Made by a program: the position numbers and the translations under genes. 42,486 nucleotides of DNA, from assembly GCA_937974245.1 (NCBI GenBank), contig CALJKV010000070.1, positions 1 to 42,486 on the forward strand, given 5' to 3'. This document shows positions 31,835 through 41,020 of this stretch, piece by piece. The notes under the pieces are model-generated. The model was not told the DNA's origin. It made no database searches and saw nothing but the letters and a program-made list of their open reading frames with translations. Origin of the DNA: an uncultured Chloroflexota bacterium (GTDB lineage: Bacteria; Chloroflexota; Anaerolineae; Aggregatilineales; Phototrophicaceae). How positions within the stretch are numbered: the stretch's first letter is position 1; the number at the start of each line of letters is the position of its first letter.

Positions 31835-31837
31835 AAG
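31778..31837 (-). pseudogene. 3'-end remnant of a second sugar transferase copy
   Basis: These bases encode LDLNIIVRTVGKVIKMSGV and a stop codon, identical in protein sequence to the C-terminus of the intact sugar transferase at 33077-34501. The frame remains open upstream for at least 20 more codons (GLREDTTGGNIWNAST) with little similarity to the intact gene. It is therefore the end of a partly deleted copy, not an intact gene. Confidence 0.7.
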
Positions 31838-31874
31838 AGTACTCGCATTCCAGATATTGCCACCCGTAGTATCT

Positions 31875-33023
31875 TCACGAAGACCCCATAATATCGAAGT
31901 CATTTGCGGCTAGTTGCGATGTGGGAATCCGAACAACATCTTCAAACTTACAACCGCTTGTCGTTTCCAAACAAGCTAAATCTAACCAGTAAAATGATAG
32001 TAGATCTGAATCGGGACATATTTCAGAGGCCACGCCATCATCCAAGAGAAAGGCCAACACCGATTGATCCGGTAGCCATTGTAGGCCAAAGAGCTGATAC
32101 GGAAACTCAATTTCAGCGAGTTTCAAACCATCTGGATTGATAACATGTAATGTATCAAAATCCTGATATGCAATAAATTCGCCAGACGGTGACCAAATTG
32201 GCCCCTCCCCGGTTATTTGTTGCTCATTTAGTTTGACCAAATTCGTTCCGTCAATATCGACCCGATAAAGTTCATTTGTGGAGCCACGATCAACAGCAAA
32301 AATCAGATGTTTTCCATCCGGTGACCAGCTTATGTTGCGGACTGGCTCAATTGCTGGGTTGCGAATTATGCTGGCAATCTGGTTACTCTGAACGCTAGCC
32401 ATGTATAAGCCGTATTGATTCTGTCGGTTAGCAGCGAAAACAAACTTTTGATTATCTGGTGACCATATTGGCATTGAGTCTACTTGACTTCCGATCTCGA
32501 TGGTGTGTGGTTCCCACACAAGGCCATTCATGTCTACGATGCTTAGTTCCTGTGGGTTTTCCAACTTATTGTAGGCTATTCGTCCATCAGATAGCCAATA
32601 TACTTGTTGGAAACCGATGTTGCTATAAGTTAATCTGACTGGAGTGTGCTGGGAAAGCGTCGCATAATAAAACTCTGTTATGGCTAACCCTTTGAGATCG
32701 ATTGTGGTGTTCTCACTTGTGCGTAGGCGTCCATCTAGTGTTTGATAGAGCGGCGAATCGGACATGTAAACGATTCGACTGCCATCCGGTGACCAGCGGG
32801 GATGCCACTCATAAGCCCAATAATCATTACTGGTCAGACGAGCTAATCCAGAACCATCGAGATACATGGTATAAATCCGATCAAAGGGATCGTTGTAAGA
32901 ATTGCACGTTGATGTAAACGCGACACGATAATCCGCTGGCGAAAAAACATCGGCTGCAATTTGCCCGTTCACCAAATGAATAGGTACTAAAAGCAGCCAT
33001 GCCAGAAAGCTAATGGCCTTCAT
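31875..33023 (-). CDS. Secreted TolB-like beta-propeller protein
   Basis: The 382-residue product has a signal peptide (FLAWLLLVPIHLVNG, cleavage near residue 20). PD40/TolB-type propeller repeats follow, with RWSPDGSRIVYMSD, IWSPDNQKFVFAANR, SWSPDGKHLIFAVDRG and IWSPSGEFIAYQD. A full six- or seven-blade propeller is expected at this length. AAGGAG precedes the ATG. The gene is AT-richer than its neighbours and is bounded by the 57-bp repeats of a sugar transferase 3' end, suggesting that it was added by recombination with a partly deleted transferase copy. It is related in type, but not closely, to the shorter propeller at 4-780. Its ligand or role is unknown. Confidence 0.82.
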   Translation of the reverse strand: MKAISFLAWLLLVPIHLVNGQIAADVFSPADYRVAFTSTCNSYNDPFDRIYTMYLDGSGLARLTSNDYWAYEWHPRWSPDGSRIVYMSDSPLYQTLDGRLRTSENTTIDLKGLAITEFYYATLSQHTPVRLTYSNIGFQQVYWLSDGRIAYNKLENPQELSIVDMNGLVWEPHTIEIGSQVDSMPIWSPDNQKFVFAANRQNQYGLYMASVQSNQIASIIRNPAIEPVRNISWSPDGKHLIFAVDRGSTNELYRVDIDGTNLVKLNEQQITGEGPIWSPSGEFIAYQDFDTLHVINPDGLKLAEIEFPYQLFGLQWLPDQSVLAFLLDDGVASEICPDSDLLSFYWLDLACLETTSGCKFEDVVRIPTSQLAANDFDIMGSS

Positions 33024-33076
33024 ATCTACTCCTTGACGACACCCCTACTCGCCAACCTCTTATTCCCCGGCTTATT

Positions 33077-33133
33077 TTACACCCCGCTCATCTTAATCAC
33101 CTTGCCCACCGTCCGCACGATGATGTTCAGGTC
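33077..33133 (-). repeat. 57-bp direct repeat, copy 2 of 2
   Basis: This is the 3' end of the intact sugar transferase coding sequence, matching copy 1 at 31778-31834 with one mismatch. Confidence 0.9.
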
Positions 33134-34501
33134 GAGGACGAGCGACTGGTGGCGGATGTAGTACAGGTCGTATTGCAGCTTCACCAGCGCGTCTTCATCG
33201 TTCGCGCCGTAGTTGTAGCGCACCTGCGCCCAGCCCGTCAGCCCCGGACGGATGACCAACCGTGTCCGGTAAAAGGGGATTTTCTGCGTCAGCCGTTTGA
33301 CGTGTTCCGGGCGTTCCGGGCGCGGGCCGACGACGCTCATATCGCCGCGCAGGATGTTGATAATCTGCGGCAGTTCGTCCAGCCGGGTCATCCGCATCAA
33401 CCGCCCGACGCGCGTCACGCGGGGATCGCCTTTCTGGCTGAACACCGCCCCGGTTACGGCTTCGGCGTCCGCCCGCATGGAGCGAAACTTGTAGATTCTG
33501 AAAACGCGCCCGTTCAGCCCGACGCGCTCCTGCCCGTAGAAGATGCCCCCCGGCGAATCCAGCCGGATCGCCAGCGCCAGCATTGGCAGGATGGGCAGAA
33601 ACGCCAGCAGTCCCAGCAGCCCCAGCCCGATGTCCATCAAACGCTTGAGGAACGGGTATGGGTTGAAGATCGAGTTGCCGCCAATCGGCAGCACCACCGC
33701 CCAGTTGTTATTGACATGCTCCACCGGAACCTGCCCGGTGATGCGTTCGTAGAGCAGCGGCATCGGGAGTATCGTAACGCCGTGCTCGTAGGCGTCCATC
33801 ACCCCCTGGAAGAGCGCCCCGCTTAACTCACGGGTGGAGGTGACGACCAGTTCGCTGATCTGCTGCCCGTGTACCAGCAGCAGAATATCCGGCCCCGCCC
33901 CCAGCACCGGGACATCGCCAATAGACTGCCCCACCTCATCAGCTTCACCGACAATCCCCACGATTTCATAGGCATGGTGGGCATAGCGGCCAATCGCGCC
34001 GATGATAGACATCGCCGCCCAGTCCGTCCCGACGATCAGCACGCGCCGCCGGACACTCGCCCAACCGAGCAGCGCCGGGTTCACCAGACGCACCAGGCCG
34101 ATCAGGATGAAAGAGGCGACGCCGTAGTAGAGGATGAACAGGCGCGGCAGAGAAACGGGCGGCGACAGGAAGAAGATAATCAGGTAGACCACCAGCATCT
34201 GCACCGTGATGAGGATCAACCGTTGCAGCATCAAGCTCCGCTGGACGGCGATGTTGAGATCGTAAAAATCGTTGGCGCTGGCGAGCAGCAGCCACATTCC
34301 GGTCAGCACAAAAAACCAGTAACTGCGGTACCAGACGAACTCAAACGTAAACGATTCGCCCTGGGCGACCACTGACCAGATGAACAGGGCAGCCAGCACG
34401 GACAGCACCACTGCCAGCGCATCCCCGATCATCAGGAGCAGGCGTCGTTCAGAAATGCGGAGTTGCAGCCGCTTCCGCTGCGGTGACGGTGAAAAGAGCA
34501 T
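33077..34501 (-). CDS. Polyprenyl-phosphate sugar-1-phosphate transferase
   Basis: This 474-residue membrane protein of the WcaJ/CpsE type has four or five N-terminal membrane helices (residues 20-155) and a Rossmann-like central domain (about 155-285). A fifth hydrophobic segment (LLGLLAFLPILPMLALAI, about 305) precedes the catalytic domain, with YKFRSMRADAE and TRLDELPQIINILRGDMSV, then GPRPERPEHV. It transfers a sugar phosphate to undecaprenyl phosphate, the first step of exopolysaccharide or capsule synthesis. The end LDLNIIVRTVGKV is duplicated at 31778. No other polysaccharide genes are adjacent here. Confidence 0.92.
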   Translation of the reverse strand: MLFSPSPQRKRLQLRISERRLLLMIGDALAVVLSVLAALFIWSVVAQGESFTFEFVWYRSYWFFVLTGMWLLLASANDFYDLNIAVQRSLMLQRLILITVQMLVVYLIIFFLSPPVSLPRLFILYYGVASFILIGLVRLVNPALLGWASVRRRVLIVGTDWAAMSIIGAIGRYAHHAYEIVGIVGEADEVGQSIGDVPVLGAGPDILLLVHGQQISELVVTSTRELSGALFQGVMDAYEHGVTILPMPLLYERITGQVPVEHVNNNWAVVLPIGGNSIFNPYPFLKRLMDIGLGLLGLLAFLPILPMLALAIRLDSPGGIFYGQERVGLNGRVFRIYKFRSMRADAEAVTGAVFSQKGDPRVTRVGRLMRMTRLDELPQIINILRGDMSVVGPRPERPEHVKRLTQKIPFYRTRLVIRPGLTGWAQVRYNYGANDEDALVKLQYDLYYIRHQSLVLDLNIIVRTVGKVIKMSGV

Positions 34502-34706
34502 GGTCTGTCTAGTCTCGACTTGGCATCATTCGGTTTTTCTGTTCGCTGTCTCATGAACAGATACCCTCTCATTCTATCCCTAAAAGCCAGGGACGACATG
34601 CAGGGGGGCATCCCGATTGCACAATCTATCCAAAGATTACAGCTTTATCACCGATTCGCGGGTATGATTCCGGGACTTATACCCACAATCCACAGGAGTC
34701 ACACCC

Positions 34707-36113
34707 ATGACACAGCCGGAAACGCCGGGGAGTGAATACCCGGTACTGCATACAATTATCGAACCGTTCCGCACCCGCTCGGTGGAGCCAATTCCGTTTT
34801 CCACGCCGCAGGAACGCGCCGCCTGGCTGGAAGCCGCAGGCCATAACCCCTTCCTGCTGCGTGCCGACCAGGTGACCATTGACCTGCTGACCGACAGTGG
34901 CACCGGGGCGATGTCCTCGCACCAGTGGGCGGCCATGATCCGCAGCGACGAGTCGTATGCCGGGGCGTCCTCGTTCTATAAGTTCGAGGCGGCGGTGAAG
35001 GATATTTTCGGCTTCAAGCATGTCATCCCCACCCACCAGGGACGCGCCGCCGAGCGCATTCTGTTCAGCATCGGCGTGCAGCCGGGGCAGGTTGTGCCGA
35101 GCAACACGCACTTCGATACGACCCGCGCCAACATTGAGTTTGCCCGGGGCGAGGCCCGTGATCTGGTCATCGCGGAAGGACGCCAGCCGCAGACCATCCA
35201 CCCCTTCAAGGGCAATATGGATTTAGATGCGCTGCGGCGGACGATTGCCGAGGTCGGCGTTGAGCGCATCCCGTTCGTGATGATTACCATCACCAATAAT
35301 TCGGGCGGCGGCCAGCCGGTGAGCATGGCGAACATCCGCGCCGTGAGCGAAATCGCCCACGAACACGGCCTGCCGTTCATCATTGACGCCTGCCGCTTTG
35401 CCGAAAACAGCTGGTTTATCAAGACCCGTGAAGAGGGTTACGCCGATACATCCACGCTCGATATCGCCCGTGAAATCTTCAGCTATGCCGATGGCTGCAC
35501 CATGAGCGCCAAGAAGGACGGCATGGCGAACATCGGCGGTTTCCTGTGCCTGAATGATGATGACATGGCGCTCAACGCCCGCAACCTCTTGATTCTGACC
35601 GAGGGCTTCCCGACCTATGGCGGGCTGGCCGGATACGACATGGAAGCCATCGCGGTTGGCCTGTACGAGGCGCTGAATGAGAACTACCTGCGCTATCGCA
35701 TCCGCACCATCACCTATCTGGCAGAAAAACTCGCTGCGGCGGGCGTGCCGATGGTGCAGCCGCCCGGCGGTCATGCCGTCTACATTGATGCCCGCGCCAT
35801 GCTGCCGCATATCCCCGATTCGCAGTATCCCGGCTGGTCACTGGCGAACGCGCTGTATGTGGTCGGCGGCGTGCGGGCGGTGGAGATTGGCTCGGTGATG
35901 TTTGGCCGCCAACCCGATGGCAGCGAACGCCCCGCGCCGATGGATTTAGTGCGGATGGCCTTCCCGCGCCGCGTCTACATGCAGAGTCATGTGGACTACC
36001 TGGCCGAGGTCATCCTGGCGATTCACGCCCGGCGGGAGACGGTGCGCGGCCACCGCATCCTGTGGGAGCCACCCTTCCTGCGCCACTTCTCGGTACAGAT
36101 GCGGCCGGTGTAA
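34707..36113 (+). CDS. tnaA: Tryptophanase
   Basis: The 468-residue PLP-dependent beta-eliminating lyase has the PLP lysine K270 in SAKKDGMANIGG and the aspartate D137 in FDTT. It also has an Ile in VRAVEIGS, where tyrosine phenol-lyases have an Arg, and TPL has Thr at the position of D137. Both support tryptophan over tyrosine as substrate, giving indole, pyruvate and ammonia. Further markers are ENSWFIKTREEGY, VRMAFPRRVYMQSH and RHFSVQ near the end. GGAG lies nine bases before the ATG. There is no TnaC-like leader in the 205-base gap and no tryptophan permease nearby, so the link with its neighbours is unclear. Confidence 0.9.
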   Translation: MTQPETPGSEYPVLHTIIEPFRTRSVEPIPFSTPQERAAWLEAAGHNPFLLRADQVTIDLLTDSGTGAMSSHQWAAMIRSDESYAGASSFYKFEAAVKDIFGFKHVIPTHQGRAAERILFSIGVQPGQVVPSNTHFDTTRANIEFARGEARDLVIAEGRQPQTIHPFKGNMDLDALRRTIAEVGVERIPFVMITITNNSGGGQPVSMANIRAVSEIAHEHGLPFIIDACRFAENSWFIKTREEGYADTSTLDIAREIFSYADGCTMSAKKDGMANIGGFLCLNDDDMALNARNLLILTEGFPTYGGLAGYDMEAIAVGLYEALNENYLRYRIRTITYLAEKLAAAGVPMVQPPGGHAVYIDARAMLPHIPDSQYPGWSLANALYVVGGVRAVEIGSVMFGRQPDGSERPAPMDLVRMAFPRRVYMQSHVDYLAEVILAIHARRETVRGHRILWEPPFLRHFSVQMRPV

Positions 36114-36211
36114 CGGCTAAGCCAGGCGGCCAGGGTCATGCTGAGATATTTCAAATTGTATGTTTGGATATAATGAACTGCAACTGAGGTAAGGGCAAAG
36201 GCAAATACCTT

Positions 36212-37936
36212 ATGAGGATGAGGCGCTGGCTTGTTCCTCCCAAACGCCAGGATGACTACGAGACATTCGCGGCGGGTGTGCTGCATTATACGTTGTTGAT
36301 CCTGCTCGGTGTGGTGCTGATATTTGCCTTATTTGTTACATCAGTTTCCCAGTTGGTCTTCATCCCGGCAATTCTTGGGATTTTCGTGAGCGGCCTGTAT
36401 GTCCTTCACCGGGGGCGTCTCCGCCTCGCCAGTATGATTTTTGTGGGTGGCTTCTGGGTGGTAATCACCCTGGCGAGTTTCAGTATCAACGGCCTGCGTA
36501 ATTCCTCGGTCAGCGCGTACGCCATCGTCATTATTTTCTCGGCGGTGCTTTTTTATAACCGTGCTGTGATTATGTTTACGGGCATGAGTATCCTTTCGGC
36601 GGTGATCCTGTTTGCCGGCGAAATAGCGGGGGTGCTGCCACTGCGCACAACCCCACTATACCTGCCCGACCGTCTCTTCCAGCAGATTGCGCTCTTCGCG
36701 GCGGCGGGCATTCTGCTTTCTGGGGCGGCGCGGGTGATCCGGCGCAGTTTGCAGCGTAACCGTGACCATGAGGCAGCGTTGCTGGAACGCAACCGGACGC
36801 TGGAGCTAGAAATCGCTGAACGACACAAAGTAGAGGCAAGCCTGAGAACCAGTGAAGAGCGATACCGCCTGTTGTTTGAAAATATTCCAGTTATGGCGAC
36901 GGTGTACGCTGAGGATGGAAAGATCGTTTTGCTGAATAATGCGTCCGCCAGGGCGTTTGGAGATACCCCGGAGAATTTGCAGGGCCATAACCTAAGGGAA
37001 ATGATTCCTGCGGAGAACGCGGAACGCGCCATCCAGGATCAGATGCAGGTCATGGAGGAAGGCAAGGATATCATCAGTGAGGGGACGCTTCTGCTGCCAG
37101 ATGGTCGTAGGATTTATTATCTGCGCCACATAATGCGAATGCCCGCTGCCAGCGGGCAAAGGCCGTCTCAGGTGCTGGTACTGACGACGGATGTGACCGA
37201 AAAGTATCTGGCAGATCGGCGCGAACGTGAACTGGCACTGACTCAAGAGAAGAATGCCTTCCTCACCGAATTCTTCAGCACGTTGTCTCATGATCTTAAA
37301 ACGCCACTGACGACTATAAACACCAGTCTGTACCTCCTCAAAAGAGCGCAAACAGTAGCACAGCGTGAAGAAAGGATGCTGAACATCAGTGAGCAGGTGG
37401 CACTGATGGATCGCTATATCCAGGATATGCTCGCCATATCCCGCCTGGAGTATCTGCCCAGCCTTGACTTACAGGCGCTTGATCTGAATTCACTGGTCGA
37501 GGATGTGGTGGACTCGCTGCGCCCACGTTTTGAGAGCAAGCGGCACGCCTTCCGGTTTAGCGGGCAGCCGGATTTGCAGGCTGTGCAGGGTGACGAAGAA
37601 CAACTGCGACGACTGCTGACGAACCTGATTGAAAATGCGATTAATTACACACCTGATGGCGGGCAGGTAGATGTCAAGACCTATATGCACGATGGTTGGG
37701 TTGCGCTGGAGGTGAAGGATAGCGGTATTGGCATCGAACCAGAGGCGATGCCGCGTATTTTTGAGCGGTTTTTCCGTGCAGCGAATGCGAAGGCCTCGGA
37801 ACGCAGCGGCACCGGGCTGGGGCTGGCAATTGTCAAAAAGATTATTGAAACTCATGCCGCCACCATTGAGGTTAGCAGCCAACCAGGGGAAGGAACAACC
37901 TTTCACATCCACTTTGCCACAGAGTTAAGCTCCTGA
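36212..37936 (+). CDS. Membrane PAS histidine kinase
   Basis: The 574-residue sensor kinase has about six membrane helices (residues 22-175) and a short coiled coil. A PAS domain follows (about 210-325; RYRLLFENIPVMATVYAEDG). HisKA has the phosphorylated H360 in FFSTLSHDLKTPL, and the HATPase domain carries NLIENAINYT, DSGIGIEPE and GTGLGLAIVKKI. All catalytic motifs are intact. A TATAAT (36169-36174) lies 38 bases before the ATG and may be the -10 element. No response regulator is adjacent, so the partner is unknown. It follows tnaA on the same strand by 98 bases. Confidence 0.9.
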   Translation: MRMRRWLVPPKRQDDYETFAAGVLHYTLLILLGVVLIFALFVTSVSQLVFIPAILGIFVSGLYVLHRGRLRLASMIFVGGFWVVITLASFSINGLRNSSVSAYAIVIIFSAVLFYNRAVIMFTGMSILSAVILFAGEIAGVLPLRTTPLYLPDRLFQQIALFAAAGILLSGAARVIRRSLQRNRDHEAALLERNRTLELEIAERHKVEASLRTSEERYRLLFENIPVMATVYAEDGKIVLLNNASARAFGDTPENLQGHNLREMIPAENAERAIQDQMQVMEEGKDIISEGTLLLPDGRRIYYLRHIMRMPAASGQRPSQVLVLTTDVTEKYLADRRERELALTQEKNAFLTEFFSTLSHDLKTPLTTINTSLYLLKRAQTVAQREERMLNISEQVALMDRYIQDMLAISRLEYLPSLDLQALDLNSLVEDVVDSLRPRFESKRHAFRFSGQPDLQAVQGDEEQLRRLLTNLIENAINYTPDGGQVDVKTYMHDGWVALEVKDSGIGIEPEAMPRIFERFFRAANAKASERSGTGLGLAIVKKIIETHAATIEVSSQPGEGTTFHIHFATELSS

Positions 37937-38092
37937 TGATGTTCGGCTTGCCGGGCTGCCTGTACAGACAGACGGCATTTCTCGGGCAGATGCAACCGGC
38001 CTAGTGCCTGCGGTATAATCGAGGATATGGTGGGATGTATCCCCCGTTCGACTCATGGCTCGGCTCTACACGCTATTTTTTGGAAAGATACG

Positions 38093-39949
38093 ATGATGGT
38101 CACTTTGTCTCCTCAATACTATTTAGATGCGATCATGCAGCTCCCGGATTTCGATGGGGCCGAAGTGTCGCCCGATGGCCGCTGGGTGGCCTGGACGTGG
38201 TTCGCGGCGGGGCCGACGGCAGATGTGTATGTCGCCCCTAGCGATAGCAGCGCCGCCCCGCTGCGTCTGACTGATAACCCGCTTCAGGAAATCTGGCTGG
38301 TTTCGTGGACGCCAGACAGTCAGGCGGTGATTGTCGCTCAGGATGACGGCGGGAATGAACGGGCGCGGCTGTTTCGCGTCAACCTGGCCGAGCCGGGCGC
38401 GATGCATCCCCTGACGGAAGACGCCCCGAACTACTTCATACGCGGCGGCCAGCTACACCCGGAAGGCCGCTGGCTGGTCTATGGCGCGAACGTGGACATC
38501 ACGACCGGGCAGGAAATTGAGCCGACCTGGATTTACCGCCACGATTTACAAACCGGCGAACGGCTGCCGCTGGCACGCCCACAGCAGGCCGGTTACATTG
38601 TTCCCCGCCTCAGTCCAACCGGAAAGCACGTCCTCTACAACCGTAAAGACCGCCATGCCGCCGGGAGGCAGCTCTGGCTGGTGGACATTGACGGGCAAAA
38701 TGACCGGGAAATCGTCAGCGCCGGGGATGATAAAAAGGTCAACGGTTCGTGGTTCCCCGATGGGCAGCGCGTAGTGGTGCTGGCTGAGACCACTACCCAC
38801 TACCGCGTTGGCGTGTGGGAACTGGCGCGTGGCGAAGTGCGCTGGCTGGTGGACGATCCCGAACGGAATATCGAGGCGGCTTATGTCCCGTTTGGCAGTG
38901 ACCAGATCGTGATTCTGGAAGATAGGGAAGCGCGGCGGCGGGCATCGCGGCTCAACCCGGCCACCGGGGAAGAAACACCGTTGGCGACAATCCCCGGCAC
39001 ATTAACGCCCTTAGCCCCCACCGGCAGCACGGGCGAGTGGATTGGCACATACTATAGTTCCCGCCAGCCGATAGACATCGTGCGCTTCTACCCGGAGACT
39101 CTGCACCCGGCGGCGCTCACCAGCCTGACGCGCATCTGGGAGCGGACGCAGCTTACGAAAGACGACCTGGCTGCTGCTGAGGACTTCCGCTGGCGGTCAG
39201 TGGATGGCATGGCGATTCAAGGGTGGCTTTACCGGGCGAAAGGGACGCCACGCGGGACAATCGCCTTTATACACGGCGGCCCAACCTGGCATCATGAAGA
39301 CCGGGTCTTTGCCGAGATTCAGTTCTTTGTGTCGCAGGGCTTTAACGTGTTCGACCCCAATTTCCGGGGCAGCACGGGCTTCAGCCGGACGTTCTGCGAG
39401 GCAATCAAGGAAGACGGCTGGGGCGGGCGCGAACAGGACGACATCCGTACCGGGCTTGAGGCGCTCATCGCCGCCGGGGTAGCGGAACCGGGCAAGATCG
39501 GCATCACCGGCACGTCTTTCGGCGGGTACTCGTCGTGGTGGGCCATCACCCATTTTCCGCCGGAGCTTATCGCCGCGTCTGCCCCGGTGTGCGGCATGAC
39601 CGACCTGGTAGTGGACTACGAAACCACCCGCCCTGACCTGCGCCCGTACAGCGAGGAAATGATGGGCGGCACGCCGGAAACCGCGCCGGAACGCTACCGG
39701 GAACGCTCGCCTATCCATTTTGTCTCGAATATTCAAGGACAGCTGCTCATTGTCCAGGGGCTGCAAGACCCCAACGTCACGCCGGAGAATGTGCGAGCGG
39801 TACAGGCGGCGCTGAAAAACGCCAATGTGGAATACGGGCTGCTGGTCTTTGATGACGAGGGACATGGTATCCACCGTCCCGAAAACCGGAAAGTGTTGTA
39901 CGAGCGGTTAGCGGCATTCTTCGCTGAATCGTTCGCGGGGACACAGTAG
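38093..39949 (+). CDS. S9 prolyl-oligopeptidase-type serine peptidase
   Basis: The 618-residue peptidase has an N-terminal seven-bladed propeller (about residues 20-350; VSPDGRWVAWTWF and later PDG units) and a C-terminal alpha/beta-hydrolase domain. The catalytic triad is S475 in GTSFGGYSSWW, D559 in LQDPNVTP and H591 in DEGHGIHR. The oxyanion region is HGGPTWHHEDR. It cleaves short peptides or acyl-peptides after a propeller filter. It has no signal peptide, so it is probably cytoplasmic. ATG 38093 has GGAAAG six bases upstream. An open frame from 38027 lacks support. A TATAAT at 38014-38019 may be its -10 box. Confidence 0.92.
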   Translation: MMVTLSPQYYLDAIMQLPDFDGAEVSPDGRWVAWTWFAAGPTADVYVAPSDSSAAPLRLTDNPLQEIWLVSWTPDSQAVIVAQDDGGNERARLFRVNLAEPGAMHPLTEDAPNYFIRGGQLHPEGRWLVYGANVDITTGQEIEPTWIYRHDLQTGERLPLARPQQAGYIVPRLSPTGKHVLYNRKDRHAAGRQLWLVDIDGQNDREIVSAGDDKKVNGSWFPDGQRVVVLAETTTHYRVGVWELARGEVRWLVDDPERNIEAAYVPFGSDQIVILEDREARRRASRLNPATGEETPLATIPGTLTPLAPTGSTGEWIGTYYSSRQPIDIVRFYPETLHPAALTSLTRIWERTQLTKDDLAAAEDFRWRSVDGMAIQGWLYRAKGTPRGTIAFIHGGPTWHHEDRVFAEIQFFVSQGFNVFDPNFRGSTGFSRTFCEAIKEDGWGGREQDDIRTGLEALIAAGVAEPGKIGITGTSFGGYSSWWAITHFPPELIAASAPVCGMTDLVVDYETTRPDLRPYSEEMMGGTPETAPERYRERSPIHFVSNIQGQLLIVQGLQDPNVTPENVRAVQAALKNANVEYGLLVFDDEGHGIHRPENRKVLYERLAAFFAESFAGTQ

Positions 39950-39961
39950 CGGCACGCTTGT

Positions 39962-39996
39962 AGAAAAATAAGAGCGCAGGCGGCTGCCCACGCTCT
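39962..39996 (-). terminator. Rho-independent terminator for the secreted protein gene
   Basis: Six-base arms AGAGCG (39971-39976) and CGCTCT (39991-39996), with additional inner GGC/GCC pairing, are followed on the minus strand by the T-rich TTATTTTTC. It lies 86 bases after the stop of the minus-strand gene at 40083-40589 and just past the stop of the opposing peptidase gene. Confidence 0.6.
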
Positions 39997-40082
39997 ACGG
40001 GGGTATTCAATTGTTCGGTGGTCGCGTTACAGCTCCCGGGTCAGCGGATTTGAGCTGCGCGGCGCAACCAGGTACTTACCAC

Positions 40083-40589
40083 CTATGCCTCTGAAGGCAT
40101 CAGGCGGCCATTGTCGTCCCATGCAAAGGTGTACATCGCGCCGTTGTCACGCGCCGCTGTGACCCATAGCCAGCCGTTATCGCCAACATTCAGCGTGACT
40201 CCATTGGCAGCGATGGATTGGTCGTCACTCGCAACCAGAGCGGCCATATCATCAATAGAGACACTCAGCACCAGTGTGGATTGCTTGGTCTTGTTGTCGT
40301 AGCGCAGGAACTCGATCCCAATCACGTTATCCTGATACAACAGATCGCCGGCGTCCGTCCACTGCAAATTGCCATTCTTATCCAGTGAAGGGACGGTTTC
40401 ATAAAGGTAATACGCGGCAATAGGGGCATCAATGTCAAAGGCATTCACGCGCCCATCGGCAAAGCAGGCGATGGTCCCATAGTCTTTGACAAAGATTTCG
40501 CCCATTCCGTTGTCCTGTGCAAATACATTAGTGATGCCGACAAGCATCAGCATCCCGACCAGAACTATGGTGAGCATTTTCTTAAGCAT
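40083..40589 (-). CDS. Small secreted hypothetical protein
   Basis: The 168-residue product has a signal peptide (MLKKMLTIVLVGMLMLVGIT, cleavage likely after VFA). The mature region of about 143 residues is beta-rich (KDYGTIACFADGRVNAFDI, STLVLSVSIDDMAALVAS, WLWVTAARDNGAMYTFAWDD) without cysteine pairs, lipobox or a known family. GGGAGG with a near-perfect ribosome-binding site precedes the ATG. It is transcribed alone towards a terminator at 39962-39996. A 9-base perfect inverted repeat lies 52 bases upstream of its start. Function is unknown. It may be a surface or cell-wall protein. Confidence 0.7.
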   Translation of the reverse strand: MLKKMLTIVLVGMLMLVGITNVFAQDNGMGEIFVKDYGTIACFADGRVNAFDIDAPIAAYYLYETVPSLDKNGNLQWTDAGDLLYQDNVIGIEFLRYDNKTKQSTLVLSVSIDDMAALVASDDQSIAANGVTLNVGDNGWLWVTAARDNGAMYTFAWDDNGRLMPSEA

Positions 40590-40640
40590 GATTCTCCTCC
40601 CGTTTCATGCAAATACGCTCTTTTTACTGGTTTGAACGGT

Positions 40641-40667
40641 GTGAAAAGTCCTCCAAGCACTTTTCAC
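40641..40667. repeat. Perfect 9-base inverted repeat upstream of the secreted protein gene
   Basis: GTGAAAAGT (40641-40649) and ACTTTTCAC (40659-40667) pair perfectly around a 9-base loop. There is no T tract on either strand, so an operator or an mRNA leader structure is more likely than a terminator. Confidence 0.5.
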
Positions 40668-40910
40668 GGGGGTTATGCAGATCGTGGCACAGGCGTGGTA
40701 TCTGACAATGCCGGCTGCCCCGGCTGCCCGTTAATAGCGTCTTCTTCGTTTTCTTGCGGTTATCTTTACGCACCCACTCAATGTGTGCAATGCTTCCACC
40801 GCCAGAAGCAGTTATTTCTCTTTATTGGAAACTGGATTTAGACATGCTCACTGTAGCACCAAATAAGTGATACCCCGCCAAAACCCCGCCCCTTCATATT
40901 CGTAATTAAT

Positions 40911-40950
40911 TCCTGTTTTTGTAATAATATATTCAAAATCTAAAACAGGA
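40911..40950. repeat. Widely spaced 9-base inverted repeat in an AT-rich context
   Basis: TCCTGTTTT (40911-40919) and AAAACAGGA (40942-40950) are perfect inverted copies separated by 22 AT-rich bases. This is consistent with a protein-binding site. The right arm overlaps an AGGAG sequence. Confidence 0.4.
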
Positions 40951-41020
40951 GAATAAAAGACCATGCATTCGAATGAGTGTCGTTAATGAACCGTTTGGCG
41001 GGGGGACTTCACGATAAATT

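Larger units (their letters stand above)
40590..41020. other. AT-rich intergenic region with inverted repeats
   Basis: No supported gene lies in these 431 bases. The only plus-strand ORF (40632-40841) has no start signal and low-quality composition. The region contains two inverted repeats, at 40641-40667 and 40911-40950, a 10-base palindrome CATTCGAATG at 40966-40975, and a 7-codon ORF (40963-40986) after AGGAG. It probably holds the promoter of the secreted protein gene. Confidence 0.5.

Noticed and set aside
34707..36113. Tyrosine phenol-lyase instead of tryptophanase
   Set aside because: D137 and the Ile in VRAVEIGS match tryptophanase. The phenol-lyase would have Thr and Arg at these places.
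40632..40841. Plus-strand ORF of 69 residues
   Set aside because: It has no ribosome-binding site, begins in front of a perfect hairpin, and its composition is not protein-like.
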